A stretch of DNA of 64,000 nucleotides from Pseudomonas sp. 6D_7.1_Bac1 (GCF_025465945.1 NZ_JANLNW010000075.1:62001-126000); one strand, 5' to 3'. Numbered from the stretch's first letter, positions 50,451 through 59,273 are shown. Program-made: numbers and translations. Notes: generated from the letters alone by a model not told the origin.

Positions 50451-51215
50451 CTAGCCGACAATCCCGCGAACAATGAAATACAACAACGAAGGCCCAAGCA
50501 AACAGCCCAACCCGGTATGAAAGGTCGCCGTCAGCGCGCCATAAGGCACCAACCGCCGATCCGTCGCCGCGAGGCCCGCCGTCACACCGCTGACGGTGCC
50601 GGCCAACCCACCGAAGACCATCGCTGAGCGCGGGTTATCAAGCCCCATCCAGCGCGCGGCCATCGGCGTGCAGACCATCACCAGAATGGCCTTGATCAAA
50701 CCGGTGGCAATCGACAGCGCGACCACATCGGAACTGGCGCCAATCGCCGCGCCAGTCACTGGGCCAACGATGTAGGTCACCGCCCCGGCGCCAATGGTGG
50801 TTATGCTCACTGCATCGCGATAACCGAATGCCCAGGCGATGCACGCCCCGACAATAAACGGCAGCACGGTCCCCAGCAGCAGCGCGAGTGCGCCAATAAA
50901 ACCGGCCTTGCGCGCTTCGGTGGCCTGCACCTCGAAGGCCGTGGCGACGATCGCAAAGTCGCGCAGCATGGCACCGCCCATCAGCCCAATGCCGGAAAAC
51001 ACCGCGACGTCCGCCAGACCTTTCTGCCCACCGGTGAGCGTGCCACCGACCCAGGCCAGCACCAATCCGATGACGATGGCAATCGCCGAGCCATGAATCC
51101 GTCCGAACGTCAGGCGTTTGGAGAGCACGACGGAGATCCACATGATCACGCCGACGAAGGCGAACGCAGTGACCAGATCGTTATGTTTCAGACCCGCTTC
51201 CATGAGACTCCACAT
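50451..51215 (-). CDS. mdcM: Malonate transporter subunit MdcM
   Basis: Integral membrane subunit of 254 residues of the two-protein malonate carrier MdcLM. Opening MWSLMEAGLKHNDLVTAFAFVGVIMW, then MadM-type segments GGTLTGGQKGLADVAVFSGIGLMGGAMLRD and GAGAVTYIVGPVTGAAIGA. About eight helices. The start at 51215 has GGAGG eight bases upstream and lies one base after the mdcL stop; a longer frame through mdcL is rejected. Last gene of the mdc operon. Confidence 0.93.
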   Translation of the reverse strand: MWSLMEAGLKHNDLVTAFAFVGVIMWISVVLSKRLTFGRIHGSAIAIVIGLVLAWVGGTLTGGQKGLADVAVFSGIGLMGGAMLRDFAIVATAFEVQATEARKAGFIGALALLLGTVLPFIVGACIAWAFGYRDAVSITTIGAGAVTYIVGPVTGAAIGASSDVVALSIATGLIKAILVMVCTPMAARWMGLDNPRSAMVFGGLAGTVSGVTAGLAATDRRLVPYGALTATFHTGLGCLLGPSLLYFIVRGIVG

Positions 51216-51216
51216 A

Positions 51217-51633
51217 TCAGCGACCTCCTGCTGGAGCCGTGGTCGGCAGGCTTTCGACCGGTTCGTCCGGCAACGGCTCACCTTTGTGGGTCCGGCTGAT
51301 CAAGGCGATGGTGCAGCCGCAGGTCACTACCGAACCGATGGCGGCCAGCACGGCCACCGGCCCACCGTGCAAGGCGGCGACGACGTTCTGTTGCGCGGCC
51401 ATGGCCACCACCACTGGAATGTACATTGCGCCCCAGAAGCCGACGCCCAGCTCGCATTCCTTGGTCATGCCGCCGCGCTTGTGCGTCCACAACTTCGCGA
51501 AAATCAGCAGGATCATTGCAATACCGACCCCGCCGACGTTGGACTGGACGCCCAACAACACACCGAGCATGTCACCCATGAACACCCCTGCCAGCGTACA
51601 GATCGCCAACAGCGCCACACCGTAAATAATCAT
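51217..51633 (-). CDS. mdcL: Malonate transporter subunit MdcL
   Basis: Small membrane subunit, 138 residues, of MdcLM. Landmarks: MIIYGVALLAICTLAGVFMGD, GVQSNVGGVGIAMILLIFA and MTKECELGVGFWGAMYIPVVVAMAAQQNVVAA, all typical of MadL/MdcL. Start chosen at 51633 with GAGGAC upstream. The gene begins 67 bases from the repeat element copy 2, which separates it from mdcH and forms the 5' part of its immediate leader on the polycistronic mRNA. Confidence 0.92.
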   Translation of the reverse strand: MIIYGVALLAICTLAGVFMGDMLGVLLGVQSNVGGVGIAMILLIFAKLWTHKRGGMTKECELGVGFWGAMYIPVVVAMAAQQNVVAALHGGPVAVLAAIGSVVTCGCTIALISRTHKGEPLPDEPVESLPTTAPAGGR

Positions 51634-51700
51634 TGTTGTCGTCCTCAAAGTGCATCATCGAAGTTATTGTTTTTGTCCTTCGCAGCCTGAGCGGTGTCTA

Positions 51701-51964
51701 GGGTCTGTTGACGCTTGGTGACGACCGCGACGGAGACCCATTTGGCGCAGGGCAAGGCGCGAGGAACGCAGTTTGGTTGTTCCCAATAAGTTCCGAGCAA
51801 CGCCGCCCTGCGCCAAATGGGTCCCGTCCCTTCGGGTTGCGCGCCAACGTGCGCGAGGCTGCGTTGCGGGATTTGCCAAGGGAACAACCATTAGCGGCAG
51901 CCCGCGCCTTGCCTCGCACACGTTGGCATCGCAACGCGGTTCGTCACCAAGCGTCAACAGACCC
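51701..51964. mobile_element. 264-bp MITE-like element, copy 2
   Basis: Same length, orientation and layout as copy 1. The terminal inverted repeat GGGTCTGTTGACGCTTGGTG... is perfect over 24 bases and flanked by TA at both sides. The first hairpin has arms at 51736-51753 and 51805-51822, 18 perfect pairs, and the second is built on CCAACGTGCGCGAGGC/GCCTCGCACACGTTGG. It is inserted between mdcH and mdcL; the flanking TA plus the first base of the element form the mdcH stop TAG. No transposase is encoded. As part of the mdc mRNA it would fold into large hairpins before mdcL. Confidence 0.85.
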
Positions 51965-52884
51965 TAGGGTTGGCGGCTTCCCTCCTCACGCAACAGCGCT
52001 TGCAACGTATCCTGGCGCGCACCCTCGAAAGCGATGACCGTGCCTTGTTCGAACACCCGTCGCGCCAATCCTGTGAGCACCGCACCGGGCGGCAGTTCGA
52101 TGTGCAAGCGCACGCCACGCTCGTAGGCACTTTGTACGGTGCCGCGCCAGTCCACGACCCGGCACATGTTGAACGCCAGGTCATCGCGCAACGCCTCGAC
52201 CGAACGGATCGGCCGGGCGCGGCTGCCACTCAAGTAGCCGATTGTCGGTAGCCGCAACGGCACTTTGGCAAACGCCTCGGCCAGCGCCTGCGCGGGTTCG
52301 TCAAGCAGCGGGCAATGGGACGGCACGCTGACCGCCAGCCGTTTGGCCAACCCCGCGCCATGTGCTCGGGCCAACTCGGCGACGGCATCCATCGCAGCAA
52401 AGCTGCCGGCGATCACCAGTTGGTTATCGGCATTGATGTTGGCCAGGTACACCGGCGTCTCGCTGCTGTGAACGTGCACCAGCAAACCTTCCACCGTCGC
52501 CAGGTCCAGACCGATGATCGCGGTCATGCCGTAGCCCTGGGGCCAGGCCTGTTGCATCAACTCCCCCCGCAGACTGACCAGCTGCAGCGCATCGCTGAAG
52601 CGCAACGCACCCGCCACCACCGCCGCCGGGTAGGCGCCGATGGACAGCCCGGCGACGTAGTCCACTGTCGGTCCGTGCTGCAACAACAAACGCGCTGCAG
52701 CGACCCCTGCGATCAACAGGCACAGCTGAACCGCTCGGGTTGATTTCAGCGCCTGGGCAGAATCGAGCTGCAAAACATCCTCGCCCAGCAGCTCGCTCGC
52801 CTCGATCACGCTCGCCTCGGGCAAACGATGGAGCATGCCCGGTTGCTGCGCGCCCTGGCCAGGGAACACCAGCAGGCTGCTCAT
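51964..52884 (-). CDS. mdcH: Malonyl-CoA-type acyltransferase subunit MdcH
   Basis: Malonyltransferase of 306 residues with the FabD fold that charges the ACP subunit with malonate from malonyl-CoA. The motif LLVFPGQGAQQPGML is at the N-terminus and the active serine is in AGLSIGAYPAAVVAG; the family histidine lies in VSVPSHCPLLDEPA. The C-terminus reads REEGSRQP and stops at a TAG created by the insertion of the repeat element, so a few native residues may be changed or lost. Start at 52884, overlapping mdcG by four bases (ATGA). Confidence 0.93.
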   Translation of the reverse strand: MSSLLVFPGQGAQQPGMLHRLPEASVIEASELLGEDVLQLDSAQALKSTRAVQLCLLIAGVAAARLLLQHGPTVDYVAGLSIGAYPAAVVAGALRFSDALQLVSLRGELMQQAWPQGYGMTAIIGLDLATVEGLLVHVHSSETPVYLANINADNQLVIAGSFAAMDAVAELARAHGAGLAKRLAVSVPSHCPLLDEPAQALAEAFAKVPLRLPTIGYLSGSRARPIRSVEALRDDLAFNMCRVVDWRGTVQSAYERGVRLHIELPPGAVLTGLARRVFEQGTVIAFEGARQDTLQALLREEGSRQP

Positions 52885-53501
52885 GCGGTTTGCTCCTGTG
52901 GATGCCAAGGGTCGAGCACCAACCGTGCTTCACGGGCGTTTTTGAGCAACACCCGCTTTGCCGGACCGGCCCATTCGCGCAAGGCAACCGCGCCCAGCGG
53001 TGTTTGCAATTGCATGTCCACCGGGCACGCAACGGCGTCCAGCCTCTTCAGCAGTTCCTGTGCCTGAGCTCGACCCATGGGTTGCGGCGTGCGCAGGATT
53101 AAGTCGAGATCGCTGCGCTCGTGCAAAGCCGTCACACCGCAGGCCAACTCAAACCCGGCGCTGCCACTGACGCCCCAGACCCAACCGCAGTCATCGAGCA
53201 TCGGCCGCAGTTGCGCCAGGGCCTGCAAGGCCGGCAGGTCGCGATAGACGTCGACATGGCAAAGGTCTTCCGGCCGTACCCGGCGCTGGATCGCCTCGAC
53301 CGCCATCAGCGTTGGAAAACGCTGCTCGCGCAACGGTCCACGTACGCCCACTGCAATCTGATCCGCAGCACTCAAGGCGCGTCGAACCACGACCGGCTGA
53401 CCGTCGCTGATGACCTCGACCACCCAGCTCGGCGCGTCCGCCGGCAGCTGCTCCGGGGTCAGCCCCCAGAGCAGGTCATGGGCCAGAAACTCGTTCACCA
53501 T
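52881..53501 (-). CDS. mdcG: Phosphoribosyl-dephospho-CoA transferase MdcG
   Basis: Nucleotidyltransferase of 206 residues that attaches the triphosphoribosyl-dephospho-CoA prosthetic group to the MdcC carrier. The family aspartates are visible in SDLDLILRTPQP (residues about 131-142), preceded by WGVSGSAGFELA. It overlaps mdcE and mdcH by four to seven bases, consistent with coupled translation. Confidence 0.93.
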   Translation of the reverse strand: MVNEFLAHDLLWGLTPEQLPADAPSWVVEVISDGQPVVVRRALSAADQIAVGVRGPLREQRFPTLMAVEAIQRRVRPEDLCHVDVYRDLPALQALAQLRPMLDDCGWVWGVSGSAGFELACGVTALHERSDLDLILRTPQPMGRAQAQELLKRLDAVACPVDMQLQTPLGAVALREWAGPAKRVLLKNAREARLVLDPWHPQEQTA

Positions 53502-54298
53502 TGCTCACGCAGCAGCTGGCGAACCTTGCTCGACGCGGTACGGTTGGTCGCGCCCAGACGGGAGCTCAAATCAGCCCCGCTGGCTGCGACGTCGCCGATG
53601 GCGTGGAGCAGACAGTCACTGACCCGAGACCGATCGCTCGCGGTCGGCTGCTCGATCTGCTCCACCGTCAAGGTTTCCCAGAGCAGCCCGAGGCTGGCAT
53701 AGCTGTCGATGTCATAGGCCATCGGCGGCACGCTGGCGGCCAGGGCTTCGAGTTCTTCGACACTGCGCAGGGTGACCCGCGCGGCCGACACCTTGCCCAT
53801 GGCGTGAACCATCACCCCGGGGTCACGCAAGGCAATCAGCCGGTTGGCCTGATAACCGTGGGCCAGAAACGCCCCGGACATTGCCTTGCCCACCAGCAAA
53901 CCGATCACCGCATGCCCGGCCAGTCGTGCGCGGGCATAACTGTCCGCAGCAGCGGCCAGGGCCTGATGAATGCCCAGGGCTTCTTCGCGGCGGCCGTACG
54001 CCTGGCTCGGCACATCGATAATGGCGATCAAGGCACGCTTCTGCGGTTTAGCGCGATCCGCTTCAATCACTTCATCCACCGCTTTGGCCAGACCCCAACC
54101 CTCCAGCAAACCGACTTCGCCGTTACGGGCGCGAACAAAGCGGTTCTGCGGATCGGCCACCACCGCGATAAACCGCACGGATTGCTGACCCAGCATGCCG
54201 TCGGCCACTTTCAACGAAGCGGGCAATCCGTCGACGACGGTGGAGCCGGCACTCAAGGCTTGAAACCAGTGCAAACCTCTCAGGGAAAAACCGCTCAT
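53495..54298 (-). CDS. mdcE: Malonate decarboxylase gamma subunit
   Basis: Carboxyl-transferase-fold subunit of 267 residues; with MdcD it decarboxylates the malonyl-thioester on MdcC to acetyl-thioester. Crotonase-like landmarks: RALIAIIDVPSQAYGRREEALGI and RLAGHAVIGLLVGKAMSGAFLAHGYQANRLIAL (the oxyanion-hole glycines). Overlaps mdcD by four bases (ATGA at 54295-54298). Confidence 0.94.
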   Translation of the reverse strand: MSGFSLRGLHWFQALSAGSTVVDGLPASLKVADGMLGQQSVRFIAVVADPQNRFVRARNGEVGLLEGWGLAKAVDEVIEADRAKPQKRALIAIIDVPSQAYGRREEALGIHQALAAAADSYARARLAGHAVIGLLVGKAMSGAFLAHGYQANRLIALRDPGVMVHAMGKVSAARVTLRSVEELEALAASVPPMAYDIDSYASLGLLWETLTVEQIEQPTASDRSRVSDCLLHAIGDVAASGADLSSRLGATNRTASSKVRQLLREQW

Positions 54299-55146
54299 GA
54301 GTGCGCTCCTTGATACAGATCGCGAACCGTCGCCGGCTCGATTTGTGGCGCGGCGTCCAGACGGGCGAGGCGTTGCAGAAACAGATCCGCCTGACGGCTG
54401 CGTTGTTCAGCGGGCAGCCCTTGTTGCAGCAGTTCGCCGACTTGTTGCTGAATCTGCGCCACGTCGTCGGCCACATACCGATCCACCAGCCCGCTGGCGA
54501 ACCGTTGCTCGCCGCCGGTCAGGCTCCAGATGAAAGGACGGTCGCGCGAGTCGTATTCCTCGATCCCGGCTTCCTGTTCGATCACTTGCGGGCCATTGAG
54601 GCCCAGCCGCGCTTCGCGGGTCACCAGCAGATAACTGCACAACCCGGCGGCAATCGACATGCCGCCGAAACAACCGACGCTGCCGGCCACCACACCGACC
54701 ACAGGCTGGTACTGGCGCAGATCGACAATCGCCGCGTGAATATCGGCAATCGCTGCCAGCCCGAGGTTGGCTTCCTGCAAACGCACACCACCGGTTTCCA
54801 GCAACAGCACGGCGCGGGTGGCGATACCCTTGCGGTTGTCCTCGGCAGCCAGTTCCAGCGCGCCGGCAATTTTCGCCCCGCCGACCTCCCCCAGGCTGCC
54901 GCCCTGAAATGCGCCTTCGATGGCGGCGACCACCACCGGCAAACCGCTGATGCTACCCTTGGCGATCACCACACCGTCATCGGCTTGCGGCACCACGCCC
55001 TGGCGAGACAGCCATGGCGACATGACCCGCTGAAACGGGTCGAGCAATTCACGAAAGGTCCCGGCGTCGAGCAAGGCCTTGGCCCGTTGCCGAGCGCCGA
55101 GTTCGACGAAGCTGCGTTTGTTGAGCAGCGCTGCGTGGTCACTCAT
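54295..55146 (-). CDS. mdcD: Malonate decarboxylase beta subunit
   Basis: Partner of MdcE in the biotin-independent decarboxylase, 283 residues. The carboxyl-transferase fold shows in GLPVVVAAIEGAFQGGSLGEVGGAKIAGALELA and VGVVAGSVGCFGGMSIAAGLCSYLLV, the two oxyanion loops. Start at MSDHAALLNKRSFVEL (55146), overlapping the mdcC stop by eight bases; a longer frame back into mdcC is rejected. Confidence 0.94.
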   Translation of the reverse strand: MSDHAALLNKRSFVELGARQRAKALLDAGTFRELLDPFQRVMSPWLSRQGVVPQADDGVVIAKGSISGLPVVVAAIEGAFQGGSLGEVGGAKIAGALELAAEDNRKGIATRAVLLLETGGVRLQEANLGLAAIADIHAAIVDLRQYQPVVGVVAGSVGCFGGMSIAAGLCSYLLVTREARLGLNGPQVIEQEAGIEEYDSRDRPFIWSLTGGEQRFASGLVDRYVADDVAQIQQQVGELLQQGLPAEQRSRQADLFLQRLARLDAAPQIEPATVRDLYQGAHS

Positions 55147-55438
55147 GGCCGATCTCCTCGAAGCCCTGCTCCAGACGCAGGCGCACCACGCCCGGCGTGG
55201 CCCCGAAATCATGAATATCAATCGCCAGTGCCGGCGGCGTCTGGCCGTCGAACATCCGTGCAAACAAATGCTGCCAGCGCTGTTGGCTGCCATTGACCGA
55301 CGTCTGCACCTGGATCGTCAGCGTGCCGGCCTGCCCCGGTTCGAGCAGTACTTCCAGATCGCCCGAGCCGACACAGCCGACCAGCGCCCTGCCCCGCGCC
55401 GGCTGCCCGGCGGGGAATTCAAAGGATAAGGTTTCCAT
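55139..55438 (-). CDS. mdcC: Malonate decarboxylase acyl carrier protein (delta subunit)
   Basis: Carrier protein of 99 residues that bears 2'-(5''-phosphoribosyl)-3'-dephospho-CoA. The modification site is the serine in GCVGSGDLEVLLEP (Ser25, the same number as in Klebsiella MdcC). The rest is a small alpha-beta fold unlike fatty-acid ACP. Shares one base with the mdcB stop at 55438. Confidence 0.94.
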   Translation of the reverse strand: METLSFEFPAGQPARGRALVGCVGSGDLEVLLEPGQAGTLTIQVQTSVNGSQQRWQHLFARMFDGQTPPALAIDIHDFGATPGVVRLRLEQGFEEIGHE

Positions 55439-56313
55439 CAGAAAGCTCCCTGGATGACGCCGTCGCAGGATGAGATGCGGTCGATAAACAGACAGGCTGC
55501 GAGCAAATCCGCAGCGCCGCCGGGCGAGGCATTCAACGCAATTAATTGTTGGTCCAGCTCATGCAGCCGACGGCGACCGGCCAGGCTGGCACTGCCGCCC
55601 GCCTCTAACACCGCCTTGGCGCCGCGTTGCATCGTTTGCAACCCCTGCTCGCCTGCACGGTAGAGCACGCAGGTATCGGCGAGCGTGGTCATGATCGCCA
55701 GCAACGCATCGAGCCGGGCGTTCTGCTCACCGCTGCCCGCGGCGCGGCTGCGTTGGAGTTGCGGCAGGCCGAATTGCATCACCGCCGGAAAGCCCAGTTG
55801 TGCTTCTTCCCGGGCACCACGAGCGCCATAACGTTGTGCCACTTGGGCGCCGTGACTGAACAGACGCGGCGCATCACGATCCTCGAGTAACGCCAGACGT
55901 GCGGCGCGCACAGTGACCGCGCTGGCGCCACTGGATTTAGGTTCCAGCGCGGCAGCGGCGACCAACAGGCCCAAGGCCCAGATGGCGCCACGATGGGTAT
56001 TCACGCCGTGGGTGGTCGCGAGCATCGCTTGCTCGCCCTCGCGGCCGATCCGCCCAAGGGCTTCGCGCAGCGGCAGACCGACTTCGCCAAATTCGATGGC
56101 CGCTTCAGCCATGTCCTTGAAGGCCGGCCACAGCGACAGCGCTGAAGCGTGCATCAGCCCCAAGTGCAAATCGCTGTGAGCACCATTGCCACGGCGGTCC
56201 ACCAGTGCCGGTTTGGGCGACAGGTCGGCTTCGTCGATCAACGCTTCCACGGCCAAGTCCGCCAGCCATTCGGCCAGGGATACGTTTTTCGGTTGCAGGT
56301 TGAATGCGTGCAT
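55438..56313 (-). CDS. mdcB: Triphosphoribosyl-dephospho-CoA synthase MdcB
   Basis: Makes the prosthetic-group precursor from dephospho-CoA and ATP; family of CitG. 291 residues. Landmarks: EALIDEADLSPKPALVDRRGNGAHSDL near residue 26 (the KPALVD..G.GAH motif) and TTHGVNTHRGAIWALGLL with two conserved His. The ATG at 56313 shares its base with the mdcA stop (TAATG). A longer in-frame start inside mdcA is not used. Confidence 0.94.
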   Translation of the reverse strand: MHAFNLQPKNVSLAEWLADLAVEALIDEADLSPKPALVDRRGNGAHSDLHLGLMHASALSLWPAFKDMAEAAIEFGEVGLPLREALGRIGREGEQAMLATTHGVNTHRGAIWALGLLVAAAALEPKSSGASAVTVRAARLALLEDRDAPRLFSHGAQVAQRYGARGAREEAQLGFPAVMQFGLPQLQRSRAAGSGEQNARLDALLAIMTTLADTCVLYRAGEQGLQTMQRGAKAVLEAGGSASLAGRRRLHELDQQLIALNASPGGAADLLAACLFIDRISSCDGVIQGAF

Positions 56314-57983
56314 TACCAGCTCCTGAACTTGGCGGGCGGGTTGTACAAGCCACCCGACCACTCCACCAGGTCGGCGACGCTTTTGGCGGCAAGCAGTTCA
56401 CGGGTAGCGTCGGTACGGCGGATGCCGAGGTCTTCGGGCAACGCGATCAACCCTTCACGGCGCATGCGCGCAGTGTCTTTGGGGTTATGGCGCAGGCCGA
56501 TGGCGGTGACCCCGGCCACCGCAGCAATCATTGCCTGGCGTTCTTCCAGGGAACGCGCCTTGTACAGATAGGCGATGCCTTCTTCGGTGAGCAGGTGAGT
56601 GACGTCATCACCGTAGATCATGATCGGCGCCAGGGGCATGCCGCTTTTCTTCGCCACCTCAACTGCATCGAGGGTTTCAACAAAGGTCGGTTTACCGCCC
56701 TCCTGGAAGGTCTCGACCATCTGCACCACGAGTTTCTTGCCACGTTCGAGCAAGGCTTCGGGGGCATCGCCGTGGCGCATGTCGAGCCAGGCCGGAGTGC
56801 CATGGCGGCGACCCCGCGGGTCGTGGCCCATATTCGGCGCGCCGCCGAAACCGGCCAGGCGTCCACGGGTCACGGTGGAAGAATGGCCGTCGCCATCCAC
56901 CTGCAAGGTCGCGCCGATAAACAGGTCCACCGCGTACTGCCCGGCCAGTTGGCAGAACATTCGATTGGACCGCAGGGAACCGTCGCGGCCGGTGAAAAAC
57001 ACGTCCGGGCGGGCGGCGATGTAGTTCTCCATCCCCAGCTCGGTGCCGAAGCAGTGCACGCTTTCGACCCAGCCACTTTCGATAGCCGGGATCAGGGTCG
57101 GGTGAGGATTGAGGGTCCAGTTGCGGCAGATCTTGCCCTTGAGCCCAAGCGATTCGCCGTAGGTGGGCAGAATCAATTCGATGGCCGCGGTGTTGAAACC
57201 GATGCCATGGTTGAGGGACTGGACGTTGTGCTTTTCGTAGATCCCACGGATCGCCATCATCGCCATCAGCACATGCACGGGCTTGATATGCCGGGGGTCG
57301 CGGGTGAACAACGGTTCGATGTAGAACGGTTTATCGGCCACCACCACGAAATCCACCCAGGACGCGGGAATGTCCACGCGGGGCAGCTCGCTGACGTCGT
57401 CCACCAACTGGTTGACCTGGACGATCACAATGCCGTCGCTGAAGGCTGCCGGCTCGATCAGCGCCGGGGTGTCTTCGGTGCTCGGCCCGGTGTAGATATT
57501 GCCGGCACGGTCGGCCATGAAACCGGCCGAGAGCACCACGTTGGGAATCAGGTCCACCACCAGTCGGGCGTAAAGTTCGATGTAAGTGTGGATCGCGCCG
57601 ATTTCCAGCAAACCATCTTCAAGCAACTGGCTGATGCGCAAGCTCTGGGTGCCGGCGAAGGAGAAGTCCAGCTTGCGGGCGATGCCACGTTCGAACAGGT
57701 CCAGGTGCTCCGAACGACCGACGCTGGGCATGATCATGTGCAGGTCATGCAGCCTGGCCGGATCGGCCTTGGCCAGGGCGCGGGAAAGAAAGTCCGCCTG
57801 CTTCTGGTTGTTACCCTCCAGCACCACACGGTCGCCGGGCAGAATCAAGGCTTCCAGTGCCGCGACGATCTTGTCGGTGGGCAACACCACACCATCGGCG
57901 AGACCCCGCACCAGCTCGAGGCGCCGCTGCTTCTCGCTGCGTCGCCGCGTCCAGCGCGAGTCGGGGGATATTGTTGTTGTCAT
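56313..57983 (-). CDS. mdcA: Malonate decarboxylase alpha subunit, acetyl-S-ACP:malonate ACP transferase
   Basis: CoA-transferase-like subunit of 556 residues that exchanges acetyl for malonyl on MdcC. Landmarks: VVLEGNNQKQADFLSRALAKAD, GLLEIGAIHTYIELYARL and ESVHCFGTELGMENYIAARPDVFFTGRDGSLRSNR. First gene of mdcABCDEGHLM. Start at 57983 (MTTTISPDSRW), where GGAG stands five bases upstream but is locked in a hairpin with the leader. A 574-codon frame on the opposite strand is a shadow of this gene. Confidence 0.95.
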   Translation of the reverse strand: MTTTISPDSRWTRRRSEKQRRLELVRGLADGVVLPTDKIVAALEALILPGDRVVLEGNNQKQADFLSRALAKADPARLHDLHMIMPSVGRSEHLDLFERGIARKLDFSFAGTQSLRISQLLEDGLLEIGAIHTYIELYARLVVDLIPNVVLSAGFMADRAGNIYTGPSTEDTPALIEPAAFSDGIVIVQVNQLVDDVSELPRVDIPASWVDFVVVADKPFYIEPLFTRDPRHIKPVHVLMAMMAIRGIYEKHNVQSLNHGIGFNTAAIELILPTYGESLGLKGKICRNWTLNPHPTLIPAIESGWVESVHCFGTELGMENYIAARPDVFFTGRDGSLRSNRMFCQLAGQYAVDLFIGATLQVDGDGHSSTVTRGRLAGFGGAPNMGHDPRGRRHGTPAWLDMRHGDAPEALLERGKKLVVQMVETFQEGGKPTFVETLDAVEVAKKSGMPLAPIMIYGDDVTHLLTEEGIAYLYKARSLEERQAMIAAVAGVTAIGLRHNPKDTARMRREGLIALPEDLGIRRTDATRELLAAKSVADLVEWSGGLYNPPAKFRSW

Positions 57984-57988
57984 GCTCA

Positions 57989-58012
57989 CTCCACGGGTTC
58001 GCTTTCGTGGAG
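57989..58012 (-). promoter_or_regulatory. mdcA leader hairpin that pairs with the ribosome-binding site
   Basis: On the minus strand CTCCACG (58012-58006) and CGTGGAG (57995-57989) pair perfectly around a ten-base loop. The second arm contains GGAG, the mdcA ribosome site, five bases before the ATG. The pairing is observed; a role in controlling mdcA translation is inference. Confidence 0.5.
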
Positions 58013-58133
58013 TTACCTTAGGAGCTAATGGGGGAGGCATCAATCAAGATGAACGAAGAACTGTTACGATCAGGGTAATGTTTCTCCCGGCTTTCATGGG
58101 ACGATCAATCTGCTCAATCCTTTGCACCGTGGG

Positions 58134-59024
58134 TCAAACGCTAAACTCGCGTCCCAACTCGGTCGTTAGCCACTGGATAAACCACTCCACATCCGCCGAC
58201 AGTTCAGCCGACGGCGTCAGCACGCGGTAGCTTTCCAGCTTCACCTGATCCTCAAGCGCACGCACCAGGGTGCCGGCCTTGAGTTCCTCACGCACCAGCA
58301 CTTCATTCGCCAGCGCGATGCCTTGCCCGCTTTCGGCCACCGACAACGCGTGGTCGTTGTTGACGTACAACACGTCCGAGTGGAGGTGAACATCCAGGCC
58401 GTTAGCGGCGAACCACATGTTCCACCACTCGCCGTCGTCGAAGTGAATCAGGTTGTGCTTCAACAGATCAGTGAGACAGGTGATCGGTTCGATGCTGGCC
58501 AGGTAGCCCGGCGTACAGATCGCAAACACCTGCGGACAGATCAGCGTGGCCCGGGAATGGGCGTACTGCCCATCGAGGCCATAGACGATCCCCAGGTCAG
58601 CGGTCTTGCCGTCCACATCGGTGAACGTCGAATTGGGTTCGATGGCGAACTTCAATCCGGGGCGAAGACGCCGCGCGGCTTCCAGCCTCGGTGTCAACCA
58701 GCGTTTGGCGAACCCCGGCACGACCATGATTCGCAACCATCGTTCGGAGTCCCTCGGTTGCAGCTCCCTCCCCGCCTCGATGATCAGCTGTAACGCTGAA
58801 GCGATCTTGCGGTGGTACTTCTCGCCGGCAAGGGTCAGGGTGACGCCACGCGAGGTGCGCTCAAACAGCTGGGTTCCCAGCCACTCCTCCAGCAGTTTCA
58901 CATGTCGGCCAATGGCTGGCTGAGTCACGTGCAGGGCCTTCGAGGCTTCGACATAGCTGCCCAAACGGGCAGCTGCATCAAAGGCACGTACCGCGTTCAA
59001 CGGCGGCAAACGGTGGTCAGGCAT
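58134..59024 (-). CDS. LysR family transcriptional regulator (GcvA-like)
   Basis: Regulator of 296 residues. The N-terminus MPDHRLPPLNAVRAFDAAARLGSYVEASKALHVTQPAIGRHVKLLE is the GcvA/AmpR type. The effector domain includes LRIMVVPGFAKRWLTPRLEAARRL and WWNMWFAANGL. It is divergent from a polyamine-type ABC transporter operon with about 250 bases between, and is its likely regulator. An interrupted dyad suited to LysR binding lies in the gap, 30 bases from this gene's start. Confidence 0.9.
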   Translation of the reverse strand: MPDHRLPPLNAVRAFDAAARLGSYVEASKALHVTQPAIGRHVKLLEEWLGTQLFERTSRGVTLTLAGEKYHRKIASALQLIIEAGRELQPRDSERWLRIMVVPGFAKRWLTPRLEAARRLRPGLKFAIEPNSTFTDVDGKTADLGIVYGLDGQYAHSRATLICPQVFAICTPGYLASIEPITCLTDLLKHNLIHFDDGEWWNMWFAANGLDVHLHSDVLYVNNDHALSVAESGQGIALANEVLVREELKAGTLVRALEDQVKLESYRVLTPSAELSADVEWFIQWLTTELGREFSV

Positions 59025-59053
59025 GGCTTGGGACGCCTTCTGCTATTAAATTA

Positions 59054-59074
59054 TTTAACAACTGCTATGTTAAA
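59054..59074. promoter_or_regulatory. Candidate LysR-type operator
   Basis: TTTAACA-ACTGCTA-TGTTAAA is a perfect dyad of seven-base arms with a seven-base centre, embedded in AT-rich DNA (TTAAATTATTTAAC) that may hold the regulator's promoter. It fits the T-N11-A shape of LysR sites. The remaining 200 bases toward the transporter show no ORF. Confidence 0.5.
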
Positions 59075-59273
59075 ATTGAAGTTTCGCCCCCGCAACCCCT
59101 CACTGATAATCAGCTCACAACAGAACAACAAGAGTCTCCAAAGAGCCCGACGAAGCGGCTCGCTGCACACCTGAACAGATCTCGATCCTGCCCAAAAAAA
59201 TAATATCCATGGCCTGACGGCACAGCTGACTACAGCGTATCGGCACAGGCGATGGGGGAATCGGAGGTAACGC

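Noticed and set aside
51664..51957. 97-codon ORF within element copy 2
   Set aside because: Open only because of the GC-rich palindromic sequence. Its sister frame in copy 1 runs into another gene, and changes between copies follow hairpin pairing rather than codon position.
56304..58028. 574-codon plus-strand ORF opposite mdcA
   Set aside because: Antisense shadow of mdcA. The minus-strand protein has clear MdcA landmarks and operon overlaps; the plus-strand frame has neither.
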